Shown here: positions 7,916 to 18,050 of the stretch, one piece after another
Layout of the letters: every line of letters starts with the position of its first letter
How positions within the stretch are numbered: position 1 is the first letter of the stretch
From: Bradyrhizobium sp. CSA112
GTDB lineage: Bacteria; Pseudomonadota; Alphaproteobacteria; Rhizobiales; Xanthobacteraceae
DNA: 64,000 nucleotides
Direction: 5' to 3'
NCBI RefSeq assembly: GCF_029051645.1
Contig: NZ_JAACFS010000007.1
Span: 124,001-188,000, forward strand
The notes under the pieces: generated by a model
Databases searched by the model: none
Told to the model about the DNA's origin: nothing
The model's input: the letters and a program-made list of their open reading frames with translations, nothing else
Made by a program: the position numbers and the translations under genes

Positions 7916-10900
7916 CTATTGGGCGGGTGGCGACGCCGCGAGTTCCGGCGCCCGTTTGCGAGCAAAACGTTCGCGCAAAGCCTCGAACAGCACATAGAGA
8001 GGTGGAATGAAGATAATGCCGATGAACGTCGCTGCGAGCATGCCGCCCCAGACCGGTGTGCCGAGCGCTCGCCTGCTGCCGGCACCGGCGCCGGTGGCGA
8101 CCACGAGGGGCAACACGCCGAAGATGAATGCAAGTGCGGTCATCAGCACCGGCCGAAAACGCTGCTTGGCGCCGGCAATCGCCGCGTCGTGCGGAGACAA
8201 GCCGGCTTCATGCTGCTCCTTGGCGAACTCGACGATCAGAATCGCATTCTTCGCGGCGAGGCCGACCAGCAGGACCAGCCCAATCTGTGCATAGATGTTG
8301 TTGTCAAGGCGAGCGATCCAGAGAGCGAGGACGGCACCGGCGACGGCAAACAACACCGAGAAAACCACCGACAACGGCAGCGACCAGCTCTCGTACTGGG
8401 CCACGAGGAAGAGATAGGCGAACAGCAGAGCCAGTGCGTAGACCAGCACTGCCTGACCGCTCACGAGCTTTTCCTGGAATGAAATTCCAGACCAGGCAAC
8501 GCCGAAACCTTGCGGCAGCTCATTATCGGCGACGCGCTCCATCGCGGAAAGCGCCTGCCCCGAACTCGCGCTCGGTGCCGCCGAGCCATTGATAGTGACG
8601 GACGGGAATAGATTGAACCGAGTGACAAGCTGCGGACCGAACGTCGTTGTCAATGTCACGAGCGTGCGAAGCGGCACCATCTCTCCCGTCGTGCTTCGAA
8701 CGTGGAGATCGTTGATCTGATCGCGCCGGTAGCGGAACCTGCCCTCGTCCTGCACTCTGACGCGATAGACCCGGCTGGATAGATTGAAGTCGTTTACATA
8801 TTGCGAGCCCAAATGGGCCTGCAAGGTCGCGAAAACCTGCGATACCGGGACGTTGAGCAACTGGCTCTTGGTCCGATCAACATCCACGTGGATCTGCGGA
8901 ACGCTGGCCGAGAAGGTGGTGTAGGCCCTCGCGATCTCGGGCGCCTGGTTGGCTGCATAGAGAAAACCATTGGCTGCTGCCACCATTGCCTGCGGCGACT
9001 GGCCTTCCAGGCCCTGCAGTCGCATATCGAATCCGCCGGCCGTACCAAGCCCGGGAATGGACGGCGGGTTAAACGCAATGATGTTTGCTGCGGCAACTGC
9101 CGCGAAGCGCGGCGTCAGGCTTGCAATCATGCCTTGGACGGTTTGGTCCGGGCGCGTGCGCTCGCTCCAGGGTTTGAGCACCACGATGGCCATGCCGGTG
9201 TTTGATGCCTGTGCCTGGCTCAACAGGCTGAAGCCGGCCACGGTGATGATGTTTTTAACGCTCTCCGATCCGTTCAACAGGTCACGCACCTGACCAAGCA
9301 CACTCTCTGTGCGATTGAGCGATGCCGCATCAGGCAATTGAACGTTGACGAAGAAATAGCCTTGATCCTCTTCCGGGAGGAAACCGCCCGGCAGCCGAGT
9401 CAACCCGAAGAATACGCCCGCGCCAACACCGAGGAACAAGACGGACATGACGATCAGGCGCGCGCCGAGCCATCCCACCACGGATCCGTACCTGTCGCGG
9501 ACGCCGCTCAGAAGCCGATTGAACAGTCCGAACGGGCCGCGACTGGCATGACGGGGGCGGCGCAGGATCAGCGCACAAAGCGCCGGACTCAAGGTCAGCG
9601 CGTTCACGCCAGACAGGGCTACGGAGAAAGCGATCGTGACGGAGAATTGCCGGTAGAGCTGCCCGGTAATGCCTCCCAGGAACGCGACGGGCACGAAGAT
9701 CGCGGCCAGAACAAGAGTGGTGGCGATGATTGCACCGGTGATCTGCCCCATCGCGATGCGCGTGGCCTCGCGCGCGGAAAGCGAGGGGTCTTCTTCCATG
9801 ACGCGCTGCACGTTTTCGACGACGACGATCGAGTCATCGACGACGAGGGTAATGGCCAGCACGATCGCAAAGAGCGAGATCGTGTTGGCCGAATAACCCA
9901 AGACGTACAAAATGGCCATTACGCCGACCAATGACACCGGAATGGTCAACGTCGGAATCAGCGTTGCCCGCCAGCCCTGAAGGAAGAGATAGACGACGGC
10001 GACGACGAGCGCGAACGTGATCGCAAGCGTGTGCAGGATTTCTTCGATCGTAGCTGACACGAATTCGGTCGTGTCAAAGATGATGCTGTGAACGACGTCA
10101 GGCGGAAACCGCTGCGACAGGCGATCGAGCTCTGCGCGCACCGCATTTGCGACTTGCAATGCGTTGGCGCCCGGCGCCTGGTATATGACCACAAATGCCG
10201 TGGGCTTCCCGCCGAGTTTCGACTGAACATCGTAGCTGTCGGCTCCCAGCTCGACGCGAGCGATGTCCTTTATGCGTACGACCGCCCCCTGAGGGTTCGT
10301 GCGCACAATGATATTCTCGAATTCAGCCGGTGTTTGCAGGCGGCCTTTGGCGACAATGGTCAACTGCTGCTGCTGGTCCGTACCCACGGGAGCGCTGCCG
10401 ATCTGGCCGGCCGCCGCCTGCAGGTTCTGCTGGCTGATCGCGGTGGTGACGTCCGTGCTCGTGATACCAAGCGCGTTCATCCGGACCGGATCCATCCACA
10501 TCCGCATGCTGTAGTCGAGGGCGCCGAGAACCGTGGCCTCGCCGACGCCGTTCACGCGCGCCAGAGCATCGCGGATATTGATCGTGGCATAGTTGCTAAG
10601 AAAGATGGCATCGTGTGTCCCGTTCGGGGAATAGATATTCACGCCGAGCAGGATGTTTGACGATCTCTTCTTGCTCGAGATGCCGAGCTGTGTGACCTCG
10701 CTGGGCACCCGGGGGAGCGCGAGAGAGACGCGGTTCTGAACATTCACTGCCGCAATATCGGGATTGGTGCCGACAGCAAAACTCACGGACAACGAATAGA
10801 TGCCATTATTCGAGCTGGTCGATTCCATATAGAGCATGTTGTCGACGCCATTGACTTCAGCCTCGACCGGCGCCGCCACTGAATTGGCGACATCCTGTGC

Positions 10901-11059
10901 GTTGGCGCCGGAATAGGTGGCGGACACCTGAACCTGTGGAGGGGTAATATCCGGGTATTGAGCGACCGGAATCACGGTCATCGCCAGCAGTCCGGCCAGC
11001 ACCATCACGATAGAAATGACGATGGCGAAGTTCGGTCTGTCGATGAAGAAGTGGGACAT
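7916..11059 (-). CDS. RND multidrug efflux pump, inner-membrane transporter (AcrB/HAE1 family)
   Basis: 1047 residues, the normal size for hydrophobe/amphiphile RND pumps. The N-terminus [12 protein letters not shown] and the first segment ending in [15 protein letters not shown] are typical of AcrB-like proteins. The proton-relay Asp pair is present ([13 protein letters not shown]) and the partner Lys lies in [18 protein letters not shown]. Two large periplasmic loops separate TM1/TM2 and TM7/TM8. It exports lipophilic compounds by proton antiport. The adaptor gene ends four bases upstream, so the two form one leftward operon; no outer-membrane channel gene or regulator adjoins them. Confidence 0.95.
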   Translation of the reverse strand: MSHFFIDRPNFAIVISIVMVLAGLLAMTVIPVAQYPDITPPQVQVSATYSGANAQDVANSVAAPVEAEVNGVDNMLYMESTSSNNGIYSLSVSFAVGTNPDIAAVNVQNRVSLALPRVPSEVTQLGISSKKRSSNILLGVNIYSPNGTHDAIFLSNYATINIRDALARVNGVGEATVLGALDYSMRMWMDPVRMNALGITSTDVTTAISQQNLQAAAGQIGSAPVGTDQQQQLTIVAKGRLQTPAEFENIIVRTNPQGAVVRIKDIARVELGADSYDVQSKLGGKPTAFVVIYQAPGANALQVANAVRAELDRLSQRFPPDVVHSIIFDTTEFVSATIEEILHTLAITFALVVAVVYLFLQGWRATLIPTLTIPVSLVGVMAILYVLGYSANTISLFAIVLAITLVVDDSIVVVENVQRVMEEDPSLSAREATRIAMGQITGAIIATTLVLAAIFVPVAFLGGITGQLYRQFSVTIAFSVALSGVNALTLSPALCALILRRPRHASRGPFGLFNRLLSGVRDRYGSVVGWLGARLIVMSVLFLGVGAGVFFGLTRLPGGFLPEEDQGYFFVNVQLPDAASLNRTESVLGQVRDLLNGSESVKNIITVAGFSLLSQAQASNTGMAIVVLKPWSERTRPDQTVQGMIASLTPRFAAVAAANIIAFNPPSIPGLGTAGGFDMRLQGLEGQSPQAMVAAANGFLYAANQAPEIARAYTTFSASVPQIHVDVDRTKSQLLNVPVSQVFATLQAHLGSQYVNDFNLSSRVYRVRVQDEGRFRYRRDQINDLHVRSTTGEMVPLRTLVTLTTTFGPQLVTRFNLFPSVTINGSAAPSASSGQALSAMERVADNELPQGFGVAWSGISFQEKLVSGQAVLVYALALLFAYLFLVAQYESWSLPLSVVFSVLFAVAGAVLALWIARLDNNIYAQIGLVLLVGLAAKNAILIVEFAKEQHEAGLSPHDAAIAGAKQRFRPVLMTALAFIFGVLPLVVATGAGAGSRRALGTPVWGGMLAATFIGIIFIPPLYVLFEALRERFARKRAPELAASPPAQ

Positions 11060-11063
11060 GGCG

Positions 11064-12266
11064 TCATTGAACGTTGGCGGAAGCGGCAGGCACGGTCTGA
11101 ACCTGTGCCCCTGGGCGTACCTTTTGCAGGCCCTCCACGATCACGCTTTCTCCAGCTTTCAGGCCGTCATCGACGGCCCAGTTCTGGCCGACTTGCTGGG
11201 TAGCCTTGACCGGACGCTGCTCGACGCGGTTGTCAGCACCCACGACCAGAACAAACTTGCCCTGTCGATTTTCCTGAACCGCCTGCACGGGCACCAGCGG
11301 CATGCGTTTGGCTTCCGCTGGCCGAACCCGCACCGAGACCGTTCCCCCGGGCAATAACAAACCGGCCGGATTGGCAAATGCTGCGCGAACCGGCAACGTG
11401 CCGGTCGCCTGGTCGATCTCGTTGCCGACGAAATCAATCCTGCCCTGGTCAGCGTAAACCGTGCCGCTGGGCAGCCGGAGTGTAGGAACGAAACTCGCAT
11501 TGATCTGCTCGAGCGCCGCTCCGCGGTCTTGCTGGACCACGCTGATGAAGTCTCGCTCGCTGATCGAAAACAGGACCCGTATCGGATCAAGCTGAACCAC
11601 CCGTGCGAGCGTACCGGAATCGGGACCGACGACATTGCCTCTTGTGAGGCTCGGCTTTCCGATTCTGCCGGCGATCGGCGAGACGATGCGTGTGTAGCCC
11701 AGATTGAGTTCGGCCGTGCGTACTGCCGCCTTGGCAGACTCGACAGAGGCAGCCGCTGTGTCACGATTGGCAATAGCCAGATCGAGGTCAGCGCGGGTTC
11801 CCGACTCCCGGTCGTAGAGCTGCTGACGTCGTTCCAGAGTCACTTGCGCATTTCGCAGGTTCGCTTCCGCGCTGGCTTGCTGCGAGTTGGCCTGCAGGAG
11901 CGCGGCCTCGTATTGATCCCGCTCGATCGTGAAAAGGAGATCGTCCGCCTTGACGTCCTGCCCTTCCGTAAATGCTACTTTCTCCAGGAATCCTTGCACG
12001 CGCGCTCGCACGTCGACCTGCTGTATGGCTTCGACGCGGCCGATGAACTCGACGCTCTGTGCGACGTCTTCCATGCTGACCGCAACGACGGATACGGCCG
12101 GAGGGGGGCTCGCCGGAGTCTGAGCAAATGCGGCAATATCGAAGAGCAACAATGACGATCCAGTCAGAGCGACATGGATCAGGCGGCGCGCCCGTATCAG
12201 ACCAACGGCCCGCATGCACAGCCCGCTGGTTCCGTTGCCGTCAGAGAGCTGCGATAACGTCATCAT
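11064..12266 (-). CDS. RND efflux periplasmic adaptor (membrane fusion protein)
   Basis: About 400 residues. A hydrophobic export signal ([20 protein letters not shown]) is followed by [20 protein letters not shown], the lipoyl half-motifs ([16 protein letters not shown] and [17 protein letters not shown]), an alpha-hairpin rich in Ala, Gln and Arg, and a beta-barrel domain. It bridges the inner-membrane pump and an outer-membrane channel. Its stop is four bases before the pump start. The start is uncertain: ATGs at 12266, 12263 and 12215 and an upstream in-frame codon at 12326 are all possible, none with a strong ribosome binding site. I chose 12266. Confidence 0.88.
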   Translation of the reverse strand: MMTLSQLSDGNGTSGLCMRAVGLIRARRLIHVALTGSSLLLFDIAAFAQTPASPPPAVSVVAVSMEDVAQSVEFIGRVEAIQQVDVRARVQGFLEKVAFTEGQDVKADDLLFTIERDQYEAALLQANSQQASAEANLRNAQVTLERRQQLYDRESGTRADLDLAIANRDTAAASVESAKAAVRTAELNLGYTRIVSPIAGRIGKPSLTRGNVVGPDSGTLARVVQLDPIRVLFSISERDFISVVQQDRGAALEQINASFVPTLRLPSGTVYADQGRIDFVGNEIDQATGTLPVRAAFANPAGLLLPGGTVSVRVRPAEAKRMPLVPVQAVQENRQGKFVLVVGADNRVEQRPVKATQQVGQNWAVDDGLKAGESVIVEGLQKVRPGAQVQTVPAASANVQ

Positions 12267-12591
12267 GATCGTCTCGGAGCCACTGCGAGACCGACCACCC
12301 GAGATTGCCGGATTTCGGCCCCTCAAGCATTAGCTTGGAAGTGTTGTGCTCGAGATTCCTCTCAAGAGAGCAGAAACATTCTCCATCGTTTCGTTTACCA
12401 GATCAACAGGAAAAGAACGCCTAAATTTTTCTGCACCTGCGCATCAACCACAGGTTAGCACCGTAGCCACCCCTGGCGATTGCATATCGAAAGTGCCGAC
12501 CTGCGAGGCGGCCCTTTCGATTTGGCAGCCCATTTGTGGGTTGGAACACGCGAATAACGCAAGCGGAAGCGTTCCCCGCCGCTTCTCGCAG
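12267..12591. other. Intergenic region between the efflux operon and the aspartate kinase gene
   Basis: The efflux promoter should lie in the right-hand-upstream part of this leftward operon. An imperfect hairpin around 12556-12575 (AACGC / GCGTT) could end the aspartate kinase transcript. I see no gene. Confidence 0.3.
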
Positions 12592-13794
12592 CTATGTTTG
12601 CTGGACAAGCGAATGCAACGCCTTGACCGCAGCCTCCCGGTTCTCCACGGGGACAAACAGACTGACCGAATGCGGCGACAACACGTACTTGTCGGGGACA
12701 ATCCCGTGATGTCCGAGAACCTGCAACGCCCTGAACGGCAATTCCGACGAAATGCCGCCGAAGCAGGTGAGAGTAACCGAGCTTGAAGCCTCGCGCTGCC
12801 TGCGCAGATCCGAGCATTGCTCCAGCGTGCGCAACAGGGCGTCGAGCCACTCCGTGTCACAGGCCACGGTCATGCTGGTTTTTCCCACGGTGAACTGTGA
12901 TGAAAGGAGCTGCGGCCAGGACAGGCTGTTTTGCTTGAGATGCTGCGCGAGTTTCTCGAAACCGTGATTGAGATCTTTGGAATCGATTTCCACATGCTCG
13001 ATGCGAGCCATCGAGTTGACGGCCAGAACTTTTCCGTTTTCCATGCCTGCAACCTCTTTCATCACCTGCGTGCTGTGTTTAACGCCGCCCCACTGCTTGA
13101 GAACCAGGGGCACATCCTGACTTTGCGCCAGCTCTACGCTGCGAAAATGCAGGATCTTTGCACCCCAGAAGCACATTTCGGACAGGGATGCGAAGTCCAC
13201 TCGCCGCAGGGGCTTTGCGTCCGGCACGATGCGCGGATCGGCCGAACAGATTCCGTCGACCTCTTTGATGATTTCACAGCGTTCGGCCTTCAGCGCCGCG
13301 GCCATCGCAACGGCCGTGGTGTCGCTGCCGCCCCGGCCAAGCGTCGTGATTTCCCTGGTCACCGGGTTCACGCCCTGAAATCCCGCCAGCACCACAACGC
13401 GCCCACGATCAAGTTCCTCACGCACGCGAATGGGCCGTACATCCAGAATGCGTGCGGAGGAATGGGAGTCGTCGGTCATCACGCCGGCCTGGCTGCCGGT
13501 GAAGCTGATCGCGGGCACGCCGAGATCGGAAAGCGCCATGCTCATCAGGGACATGCTGATGCGCTCACCGGTCGTCAGCAGCATGTCGAGTTCACGGCGA
13601 TTGGGCGTCGGACTTACCTGATAAGCCATTTGGATCAATTGATCGGTGGTCTTGCCCATGGCGGAGACGATCGCCACGACACGATGACCACGGCCATGCA
13701 GGTCGGCGAGACTGCGCGCAACCGCGCGAATTTTCTCCGGTGTTTCGAGACAGACACCGCCGTATTTTTGCACGATGATGGGATGGTTGCGCAT
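12592..13794 (-). CDS. Aspartate kinase homologue
   Basis: 400 residues with aspartokinase motifs in order: VQKYGGVCL (usually KFGG) near the N-terminus, [45 protein letters not shown] and the [12 protein letters not shown] stretch, followed by ACT-like regulatory repeats. The nucleotide-site segment usually read as EIYTDVDGV is here EIIKEVDGI, so some active-site residues differ. The family makes aspartyl-4-phosphate for lysine, threonine, methionine and diaminopimelate. Its ATG directly abuts the TAG stop of nagA with no intervening base, implying translational coupling. Pairing with an amino-sugar gene is unusual; a link through diaminopimelate and cell wall supply is only inference. Confidence 0.88.
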   Translation of the reverse strand: MRNHPIIVQKYGGVCLETPEKIRAVARSLADLHGRGHRVVAIVSAMGKTTDQLIQMAYQVSPTPNRRELDMLLTTGERISMSLMSMALSDLGVPAISFTGSQAGVMTDDSHSSARILDVRPIRVREELDRGRVVVLAGFQGVNPVTREITTLGRGGSDTTAVAMAAALKAERCEIIKEVDGICSADPRIVPDAKPLRRVDFASLSEMCFWGAKILHFRSVELAQSQDVPLVLKQWGGVKHSTQVMKEVAGMENGKVLAVNSMARIEHVEIDSKDLNHGFEKLAQHLKQNSLSWPQLLSSQFTVGKTSMTVACDTEWLDALLRTLEQCSDLRRQREASSSVTLTCFGGISSELPFRALQVLGHHGIVPDKYVLSPHSVSLFVPVENREAAVKALHSLVQQT

Positions 13795-15003
13795 CTAACC
13801 TCGATGAGAAGCCTCGCTCGCCTCGCCGATCGAACCGGCACCGCCTATCCATGTGCCGACGACTTCAAAGTTCGGATTGAAGGCGACAAGGTCCGCGCGG
13901 TATCCGGGCGCGATCCCTCCAAGCTCGAACTCAAGGCCCAGAAATGCCGCGGGCGTCCGCGAGGCCATGATAAGGGCATCGACAAGGGAGATTCCAAGCA
14001 GCGCAACAGCGTTGCGCACCGCCTCGATCATGGTGAGGTGAGCGCCCGCGAGCGTGCCATCGGGGCCAGTCAGGCGATTTTCGTGCAACGTGATCTGCCT
14101 TCCTTGCAGCATGAATTGCCGGTCGTTCGTGCCCGCCAATGGCATGGCATCGGTGACCAGCATCAATCGATCGCGTCCCTTGCAGCGGAAGGCAACCCGC
14201 AAACCGGCGCGGTCAACGTGGATGCCGTCGCAGATAATCCCTGCAAACAGCCGGTCATCCCCCAACGCAGCTCCCACCAGGCCCGGCTCCCGTGCGTTCA
14301 ACTGCGACATGGCATTGAACAGATGGGTCACCCCCAAGACACCGCGATCGACCGCCTGTCCGATTTCGGCTGCGGTGGCGTCGCTGTGGCCGGCCGCGAT
14401 ACGCAATCCGGCGCCGATCAGTTCATCGATCATGGACGCGGGCACGCATTCCGGGGCCAAGGTCACAATGGAGCGGCCGCGGCCTGCAAAACTTTTGATC
14501 GCGGCGAGATCGCGCCGATCGGGCACGCGGATCTCGGCTTCCGGATGGATGCCCTTGCGCGACCTGTTGAGGGCCGGTCCCTCCAGATGAAAGCCGAGAA
14601 CGCCGGGAATCTTCAGACAATCCTGGGCGACTGCAGCCAATCGCTCGATGACCTCGCCGCGATCGGTGATGAGGGTCGGCAAGCAGCCCGTGGTTCCCGC
14701 CTTGCGGTGCGCCTCAACGATGCGCCGAACGCCAGTCTCCGTTGGCTGGTCGTTGAGAAGAACGCCCCCGCCTCCGTTCACCTGGACGTCGATGAATCCG
14801 GGTGCGAGGATCGCGTCTGCGGGAAGGTGAATTGAAGCGGGCGCCTCCGCCTCGCCGAAGGTGACGCTTTCAATCCGCCCCTGCGAGATGCTGACCGACC
14901 CCGGCCCGCGCATGTCGGCACCATCAAAGATGTGCTGCGCGGTAATCGTGAGAGAGGAAGAACCAGCGTGGCCCATCTGTATTGATCCGAGAATGGCGGT
15001 CAC
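13795..15003 (-). CDS. nagA: N-acetylglucosamine-6-phosphate deacetylase
   Basis: 402 residues if the GTG at 15003 is used; an ATG at 14976 is an alternative, and neither has a convincing ribosome binding site. The amidohydrolase fold shows PGFIDVQVNGGGG, the metal-binding Glu in GFHLEGPALN with KGIH, His in AGHSDATAAE and THLFNAMSQ, and the catalytic Asp in LVTDAMPLAGT. It removes acetate from GlcNAc-6-phosphate to give glucosamine-6-phosphate in the cytoplasm. Divergent neighbours encode a sugar kinase and MurQ, which both make its substrate, and a SIS deaminase that would consume its product. Confidence 0.93.
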   Translation of the reverse strand: MTAILGSIQMGHAGSSSLTITAQHIFDGADMRGPGSVSISQGRIESVTFGEAEAPASIHLPADAILAPGFIDVQVNGGGGVLLNDQPTETGVRRIVEAHRKAGTTGCLPTLITDRGEVIERLAAVAQDCLKIPGVLGFHLEGPALNRSRKGIHPEAEIRVPDRRDLAAIKSFAGRGRSIVTLAPECVPASMIDELIGAGLRIAAGHSDATAAEIGQAVDRGVLGVTHLFNAMSQLNAREPGLVGAALGDDRLFAGIICDGIHVDRAGLRVAFRCKGRDRLMLVTDAMPLAGTNDRQFMLQGRQITLHENRLTGPDGTLAGAHLTMIEAVRNAVALLGISLVDALIMASRTPAAFLGLEFELGGIAPGYRADLVAFNPNFEVVGTWIGGAGSIGEASEASHRG

Positions 15004-15031
15004 GGACTCGTGAGGCGAGTCACCTACAAGG

Positions 15032-15049
15032 CTTCATATGTATATGAAG
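15032..15049. promoter_or_regulatory. Perfect 8-2-8 palindrome, probable operator between nagA and the sugar-kinase operon
   Basis: CTTCATAT-GT-ATATGAAG is an exact inverted repeat of 8 bp with a 2-bp centre, placed in the 90-bp region between two divergent amino-sugar transcripts. The position and symmetry fit a shared repressor site (GntR, LacI or RpiR type). No regulator gene adjoins it, so the protein is unknown. Confidence 0.55.
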
Positions 15050-15093
15050 GAGCTTTCGGAGGACCCGGAGCGAAACCTTTGCGTTAACTTTCC

Positions 15094-16017
15094 ATGGCAA
15101 CAAAGGGTACCACGTATCTCGGCATTGATGGCGGCGGAACCCGATGCCGCGCCCGGATCGAGGACGAAAACGGCAGGGTACTCGGTGCAGCGAGCTCGGG
15201 CCCTGCCACGACGCGGATTGGCCTCGAGAAGGCCTGGCGGTCCATGATGGAGGCCACTGAAGCGGCAGCCGCACAGGCCGGACTAACCAGCGAGGATTTC
15301 GCGCGGATGCACGCCGGAATTGGCCTTGCCGGGCTTGGTCGCCGGGGCGCGGAAGCGGCGCTCAACGAGATCGCGCATCCCTTTGCGTCCGTCATCTTCA
15401 TCAGCGACGGCCTGGCGGCCTGTCTCGGCGCCCATAGCGGCGCGGACGGGGCCATCGTGGTAGCCGGCACAGGCTCGGTGGGTGTCGGCCTGATCGACGG
15501 CCGCGAAATCCGTCTCGCCGGTTACGGCTTTCCGGTGTCGGATGAAGGCAGCGGTGCCGACATCGGCCTGCAGGTGGTTAGACTGGCGCTGCGGGCCGCG
15601 GATCGCCGCAGCGAGCTGACCCCATTGCTTTCAGAGGTGCTGGGCGCATTCGATCATGATCCTTATCAGGCGGTGGCATGGTCCGAAGAAGCCAGGGCGG
15701 CAGACTACGCTGCGTTCGCGCCGATCGTGTTGCGGCACGCCAATCAGGGCGATCCAGTCGGCCGTCGCATTGTCGAACGTGCGGCCGATGCCATTGGTGA
15801 TCTGCTCGATCTGTTCCTAGCGAGAGGAATTGACCGGCTCTCGCTGGTAGGCGGGCTCGCGGATGCCATTACGCCCTGGCTGACGCCTGACCTGCGCGCG
15901 CGCCTGAGATGTCCTGACGCCGATGCGGCGGCTGGCGCGTTACTGGTGGCGCGAGGGCGGCTTGACCTGCCCAAGAGAGAAACCGACCATGAACAGGTTT
16001 CAAAGTTCCGCGTTTGA
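15094..16017 (+). CDS. BadF/BadG/BcrA/BcrD-type ATPase, probable N-acetylglucosamine (or MurNAc) kinase
   Basis: 307 residues of the ASKHA kinase fold: phosphate-1 loop YLGIDGGGTRCRARI at the N-terminus, SDGLAACLGAH and the second loop IVVAGTGSVGVGL in the middle, then YGFPVSDEGSGADIGL and an adenosine motif LVGGLADAI near the end. This matches the amino-sugar kinases of the BadF family. It would phosphorylate GlcNAc, and perhaps MurNAc, at O6. MurQ starts 29 bases before its stop, so the two are coupled. Which sugar is preferred cannot be told from sequence. Confidence 0.88.
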   Translation: MATKGTTYLGIDGGGTRCRARIEDENGRVLGAASSGPATTRIGLEKAWRSMMEATEAAAAQAGLTSEDFARMHAGIGLAGLGRRGAEAALNEIAHPFASVIFISDGLAACLGAHSGADGAIVVAGTGSVGVGLIDGREIRLAGYGFPVSDEGSGADIGLQVVRLALRAADRRSELTPLLSEVLGAFDHDPYQAVAWSEEARAADYAAFAPIVLRHANQGDPVGRRIVERAADAIGDLLDLFLARGIDRLSLVGGLADAITPWLTPDLRARLRCPDADAAAGALLVARGRLDLPKRETDHEQVSKFRV

Positions 16018-16981
16018 TAGCGTAGGGATCAACTATATGGCCACCGAAGAAGTCGATCCCCGCTTTGCCGATCTTGATGCATGGCCGCTGACGTCAGCGA
16101 TGGAAGCGATGTGGGAGGGCCAGCTTGCGGCAGTCGCGGCGATCGGCCATGCCCTTCCCGCGATCACTGCCGCGACCGAAGCGGCCAAGGCGGCGCTGGG
16201 CGATCACGGACGCATTGTGTATGTCGGCGCCGGCACCTCGGGCCGCGTGGCGGTCCAGGACGGCGCCGAGCTGACGCCGACCTTCGCCTGGCCGCGCGAG
16301 CGCGTCCGCTTCATCGTCGCCGGCGGAGACAGGGCGTTCGTCACCAGCATCGAGGGTGCGGAGGATGACGTCGACGATGCAGTCAGGCAGATCAATGCCG
16401 CGCAGCTCACACCGCACGACGTGGTGATCGCCGTTGCCGCCAGCGGGACAACGCCATTCACGGTCGCCGCGCTGCAGCAGGCAGGCTCTTTCGGTGCCGT
16501 GACGATCGGTGTTGCCAACAATCCCGGCACCGCACTGCTGGCGTCGGCGAAGTTTCCGATCTTGATCAAGACCGGCCGCGAGCTGATCGCCGGCTCCACG
16601 CGGATGAAGGCGGGCACCGCGCAGAAGGTCGTGCTCAACCTGATCTCCTCAGGAATCATGCTGCGCCTTGGCCGGGTGTACCGCGGCATGATGGTGAACA
16701 TGCAGCCGACCAATGCCAAGCTGAAGCGCCGCGCCGAGGCCATGGTGGCGCAAATCGCGCACTGTGATCCGTCGCACGCGGCACGTTGGCTTGAGCAGGC
16801 CGAGGGAGACATCAAGACGGCAGGCCTTCTGGCGTTGGGCGTCGACAGGGTTGATGCCGAGACCATTCTGAAAAGCTGTGACGGCAACCTTCGGCGCGTG
16901 TTTGCCGAGCTCGTCAAGGAACGCAACCGGCATCCCAAGGAAGCGGCGCCGCGCAAGCAAGGCGGAGCGGTCGAGCCGTGA
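15989..16981 (+). CDS. murQ: N-acetylmuramic acid 6-phosphate etherase
   Basis: 330 residues from the ATG at 15989, inside the end of the kinase gene. The frame opens further upstream, but the family begins with the LDAWPLTSAMEAMWEGQ region seen here. SIS-domain features are VYVGAGTSGRVAVQDGAEL, the acidic IEGAEDDVDDA segment carrying the catalytic Glu, and ELIAGSTRMKAGTAQKV. The enzyme cleaves the lactyl ether of MurNAc-6-phosphate, giving GlcNAc-6-phosphate and D-lactate, in peptidoglycan recycling. Its TGA overlaps the GTG of the next gene. Confidence 0.94.
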   Translation: MNRFQSSAFDSVGINYMATEEVDPRFADLDAWPLTSAMEAMWEGQLAAVAAIGHALPAITAATEAAKAALGDHGRIVYVGAGTSGRVAVQDGAELTPTFAWPRERVRFIVAGGDRAFVTSIEGAEDDVDDAVRQINAAQLTPHDVVIAVAASGTTPFTVAALQQAGSFGAVTIGVANNPGTALLASAKFPILIKTGRELIAGSTRMKAGTAQKVVLNLISSGIMLRLGRVYRGMMVNMQPTNAKLKRRAEAMVAQIAHCDPSHAARWLEQAEGDIKTAGLLALGVDRVDAETILKSCDGNLRRVFAELVKERNRHPKEAAPRKQGGAVEP

Positions 16982-17991
16982 CGACATCCGCGATGGCGAA
17001 CGAAATCGGGGAAAGCGCGGACGTTGTCGCCAGAATTGTTCGTAGCCGCCCCGCCACGCGCGACATCGCACAGCGAATCGGGATTGGCTCCGCCCCGCTG
17101 TGTGTCGTGTGCGGCCGGGGAAGCTCCGGGCATGCCGGGGTTTTCTTAAGATACCTTGTCGAGACGCGGCTTCGCCTTCCCGTTTCAGCCAGCGCTCCTT
17201 CGGTGATCACGGCATTTCGCACGCCGTTGATGCTGCGCCATGCGCTGTTCATCGTGATCTCGCAATCCGGGCGCAGCCCGGATCTTATCGCGGCGACCAG
17301 GTCGGCGCGCGCCGCGGGCGCCCGCACCATCGCCATCGTCAATGCGACGCCCTCGCCCGTGGCTGACGAAGCGGAGTTCGTCGTTCCGATCGAAGCCGGC
17401 AGAGAGCACTCCGTAGCGGCGACCAAGACCGTGATCGGCTCGATGGCCGCCAGCGCCGGACTTGTTGCCGAGCTGGCGGAAGATCGTGCGCTGCGGTCAG
17501 CCCTCGACAGGCTGCCCGCGCGCCTGCACCGCGCGATGGCGCTCGATTGGTCCGAGATTGCCGATGATCTTGCCAAGGCGTCGGCTGTGTTTGTGGCGGC
17601 GCGGGGCCTGGGCCTGGGCTCAGCGCGGGAGATCGCGCTCAAACTTTCGGAAATCCTGCGCCTGCCTTCCATTGGTGTGAGCGCCGCCGAGCTGCAGCAT
17701 GGGCCGCGCGCCGCGTTGTCATCGCGCACGCCGGTTGTCATGATGCGCCTGATGGATGAAACGGCGGCCACGGTGGACGCGCTGGCAGAAGAATTGCGCG
17801 AGCAAAAAATCGCGCTGCATCTATGCGGAGGACCGCATGGCTCGCTGCCCTGGCTTTCCGAGGATGATCCCGCCACCGACCCGATCACCATGCTCGTTCC
17901 GGCCTATCGGATGATCGAGCAGACGGCACGCGCCCACGGATTTGATCCGGATCGCCCCCCTCGCCTGAGCAAGATTACCGAGACGTTTTGA
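16978..17991 (+). CDS. SIS-domain sugar isomerase, probable glucosamine-6-phosphate deaminase (NagB-II type)
   Basis: 337 residues starting with the GTG that overlaps the murQ stop (GTGA). Two SIS domains resemble the isomerase half of glucosamine-fructose-6-phosphate aminotransferase without the glutaminase part: VCGRGSSGHAG, VISQSGRSPDLI, EHSVAATKTV, then GLGLGSAREIALKLSEI and AELQHGPRAAL. Standalone proteins of this kind act as deaminases turning glucosamine-6-phosphate into fructose-6-phosphate and ammonia. With the kinase, MurQ and NagA this completes conversion of GlcNAc/MurNAc to a glycolytic intermediate. Confidence 0.88.
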   Translation: MTTSAMANEIGESADVVARIVRSRPATRDIAQRIGIGSAPLCVVCGRGSSGHAGVFLRYLVETRLRLPVSASAPSVITAFRTPLMLRHALFIVISQSGRSPDLIAATRSARAAGARTIAIVNATPSPVADEAEFVVPIEAGREHSVAATKTVIGSMAASAGLVAELAEDRALRSALDRLPARLHRAMALDWSEIADDLAKASAVFVAARGLGLGSAREIALKLSEILRLPSIGVSAAELQHGPRAALSSRTPVVMMRLMDETAATVDALAEELREQKIALHLCGGPHGSLPWLSEDDPATDPITMLVPAYRMIEQTARAHGFDPDRPPRLSKITETF

Positions 17992-18050
17992 CGGCTCCTC
18001 CTTGGCTCCAAAGCCCATCGGAGCAAAGTGCATCGATGGACCTTGCGCAC

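Noticed and set aside
12931..14835. 634-codon plus-strand open frame
   Set aside because: It is antisense to aspartate kinase and nagA, both of which have complete catalytic motifs; the frame itself matches nothing.
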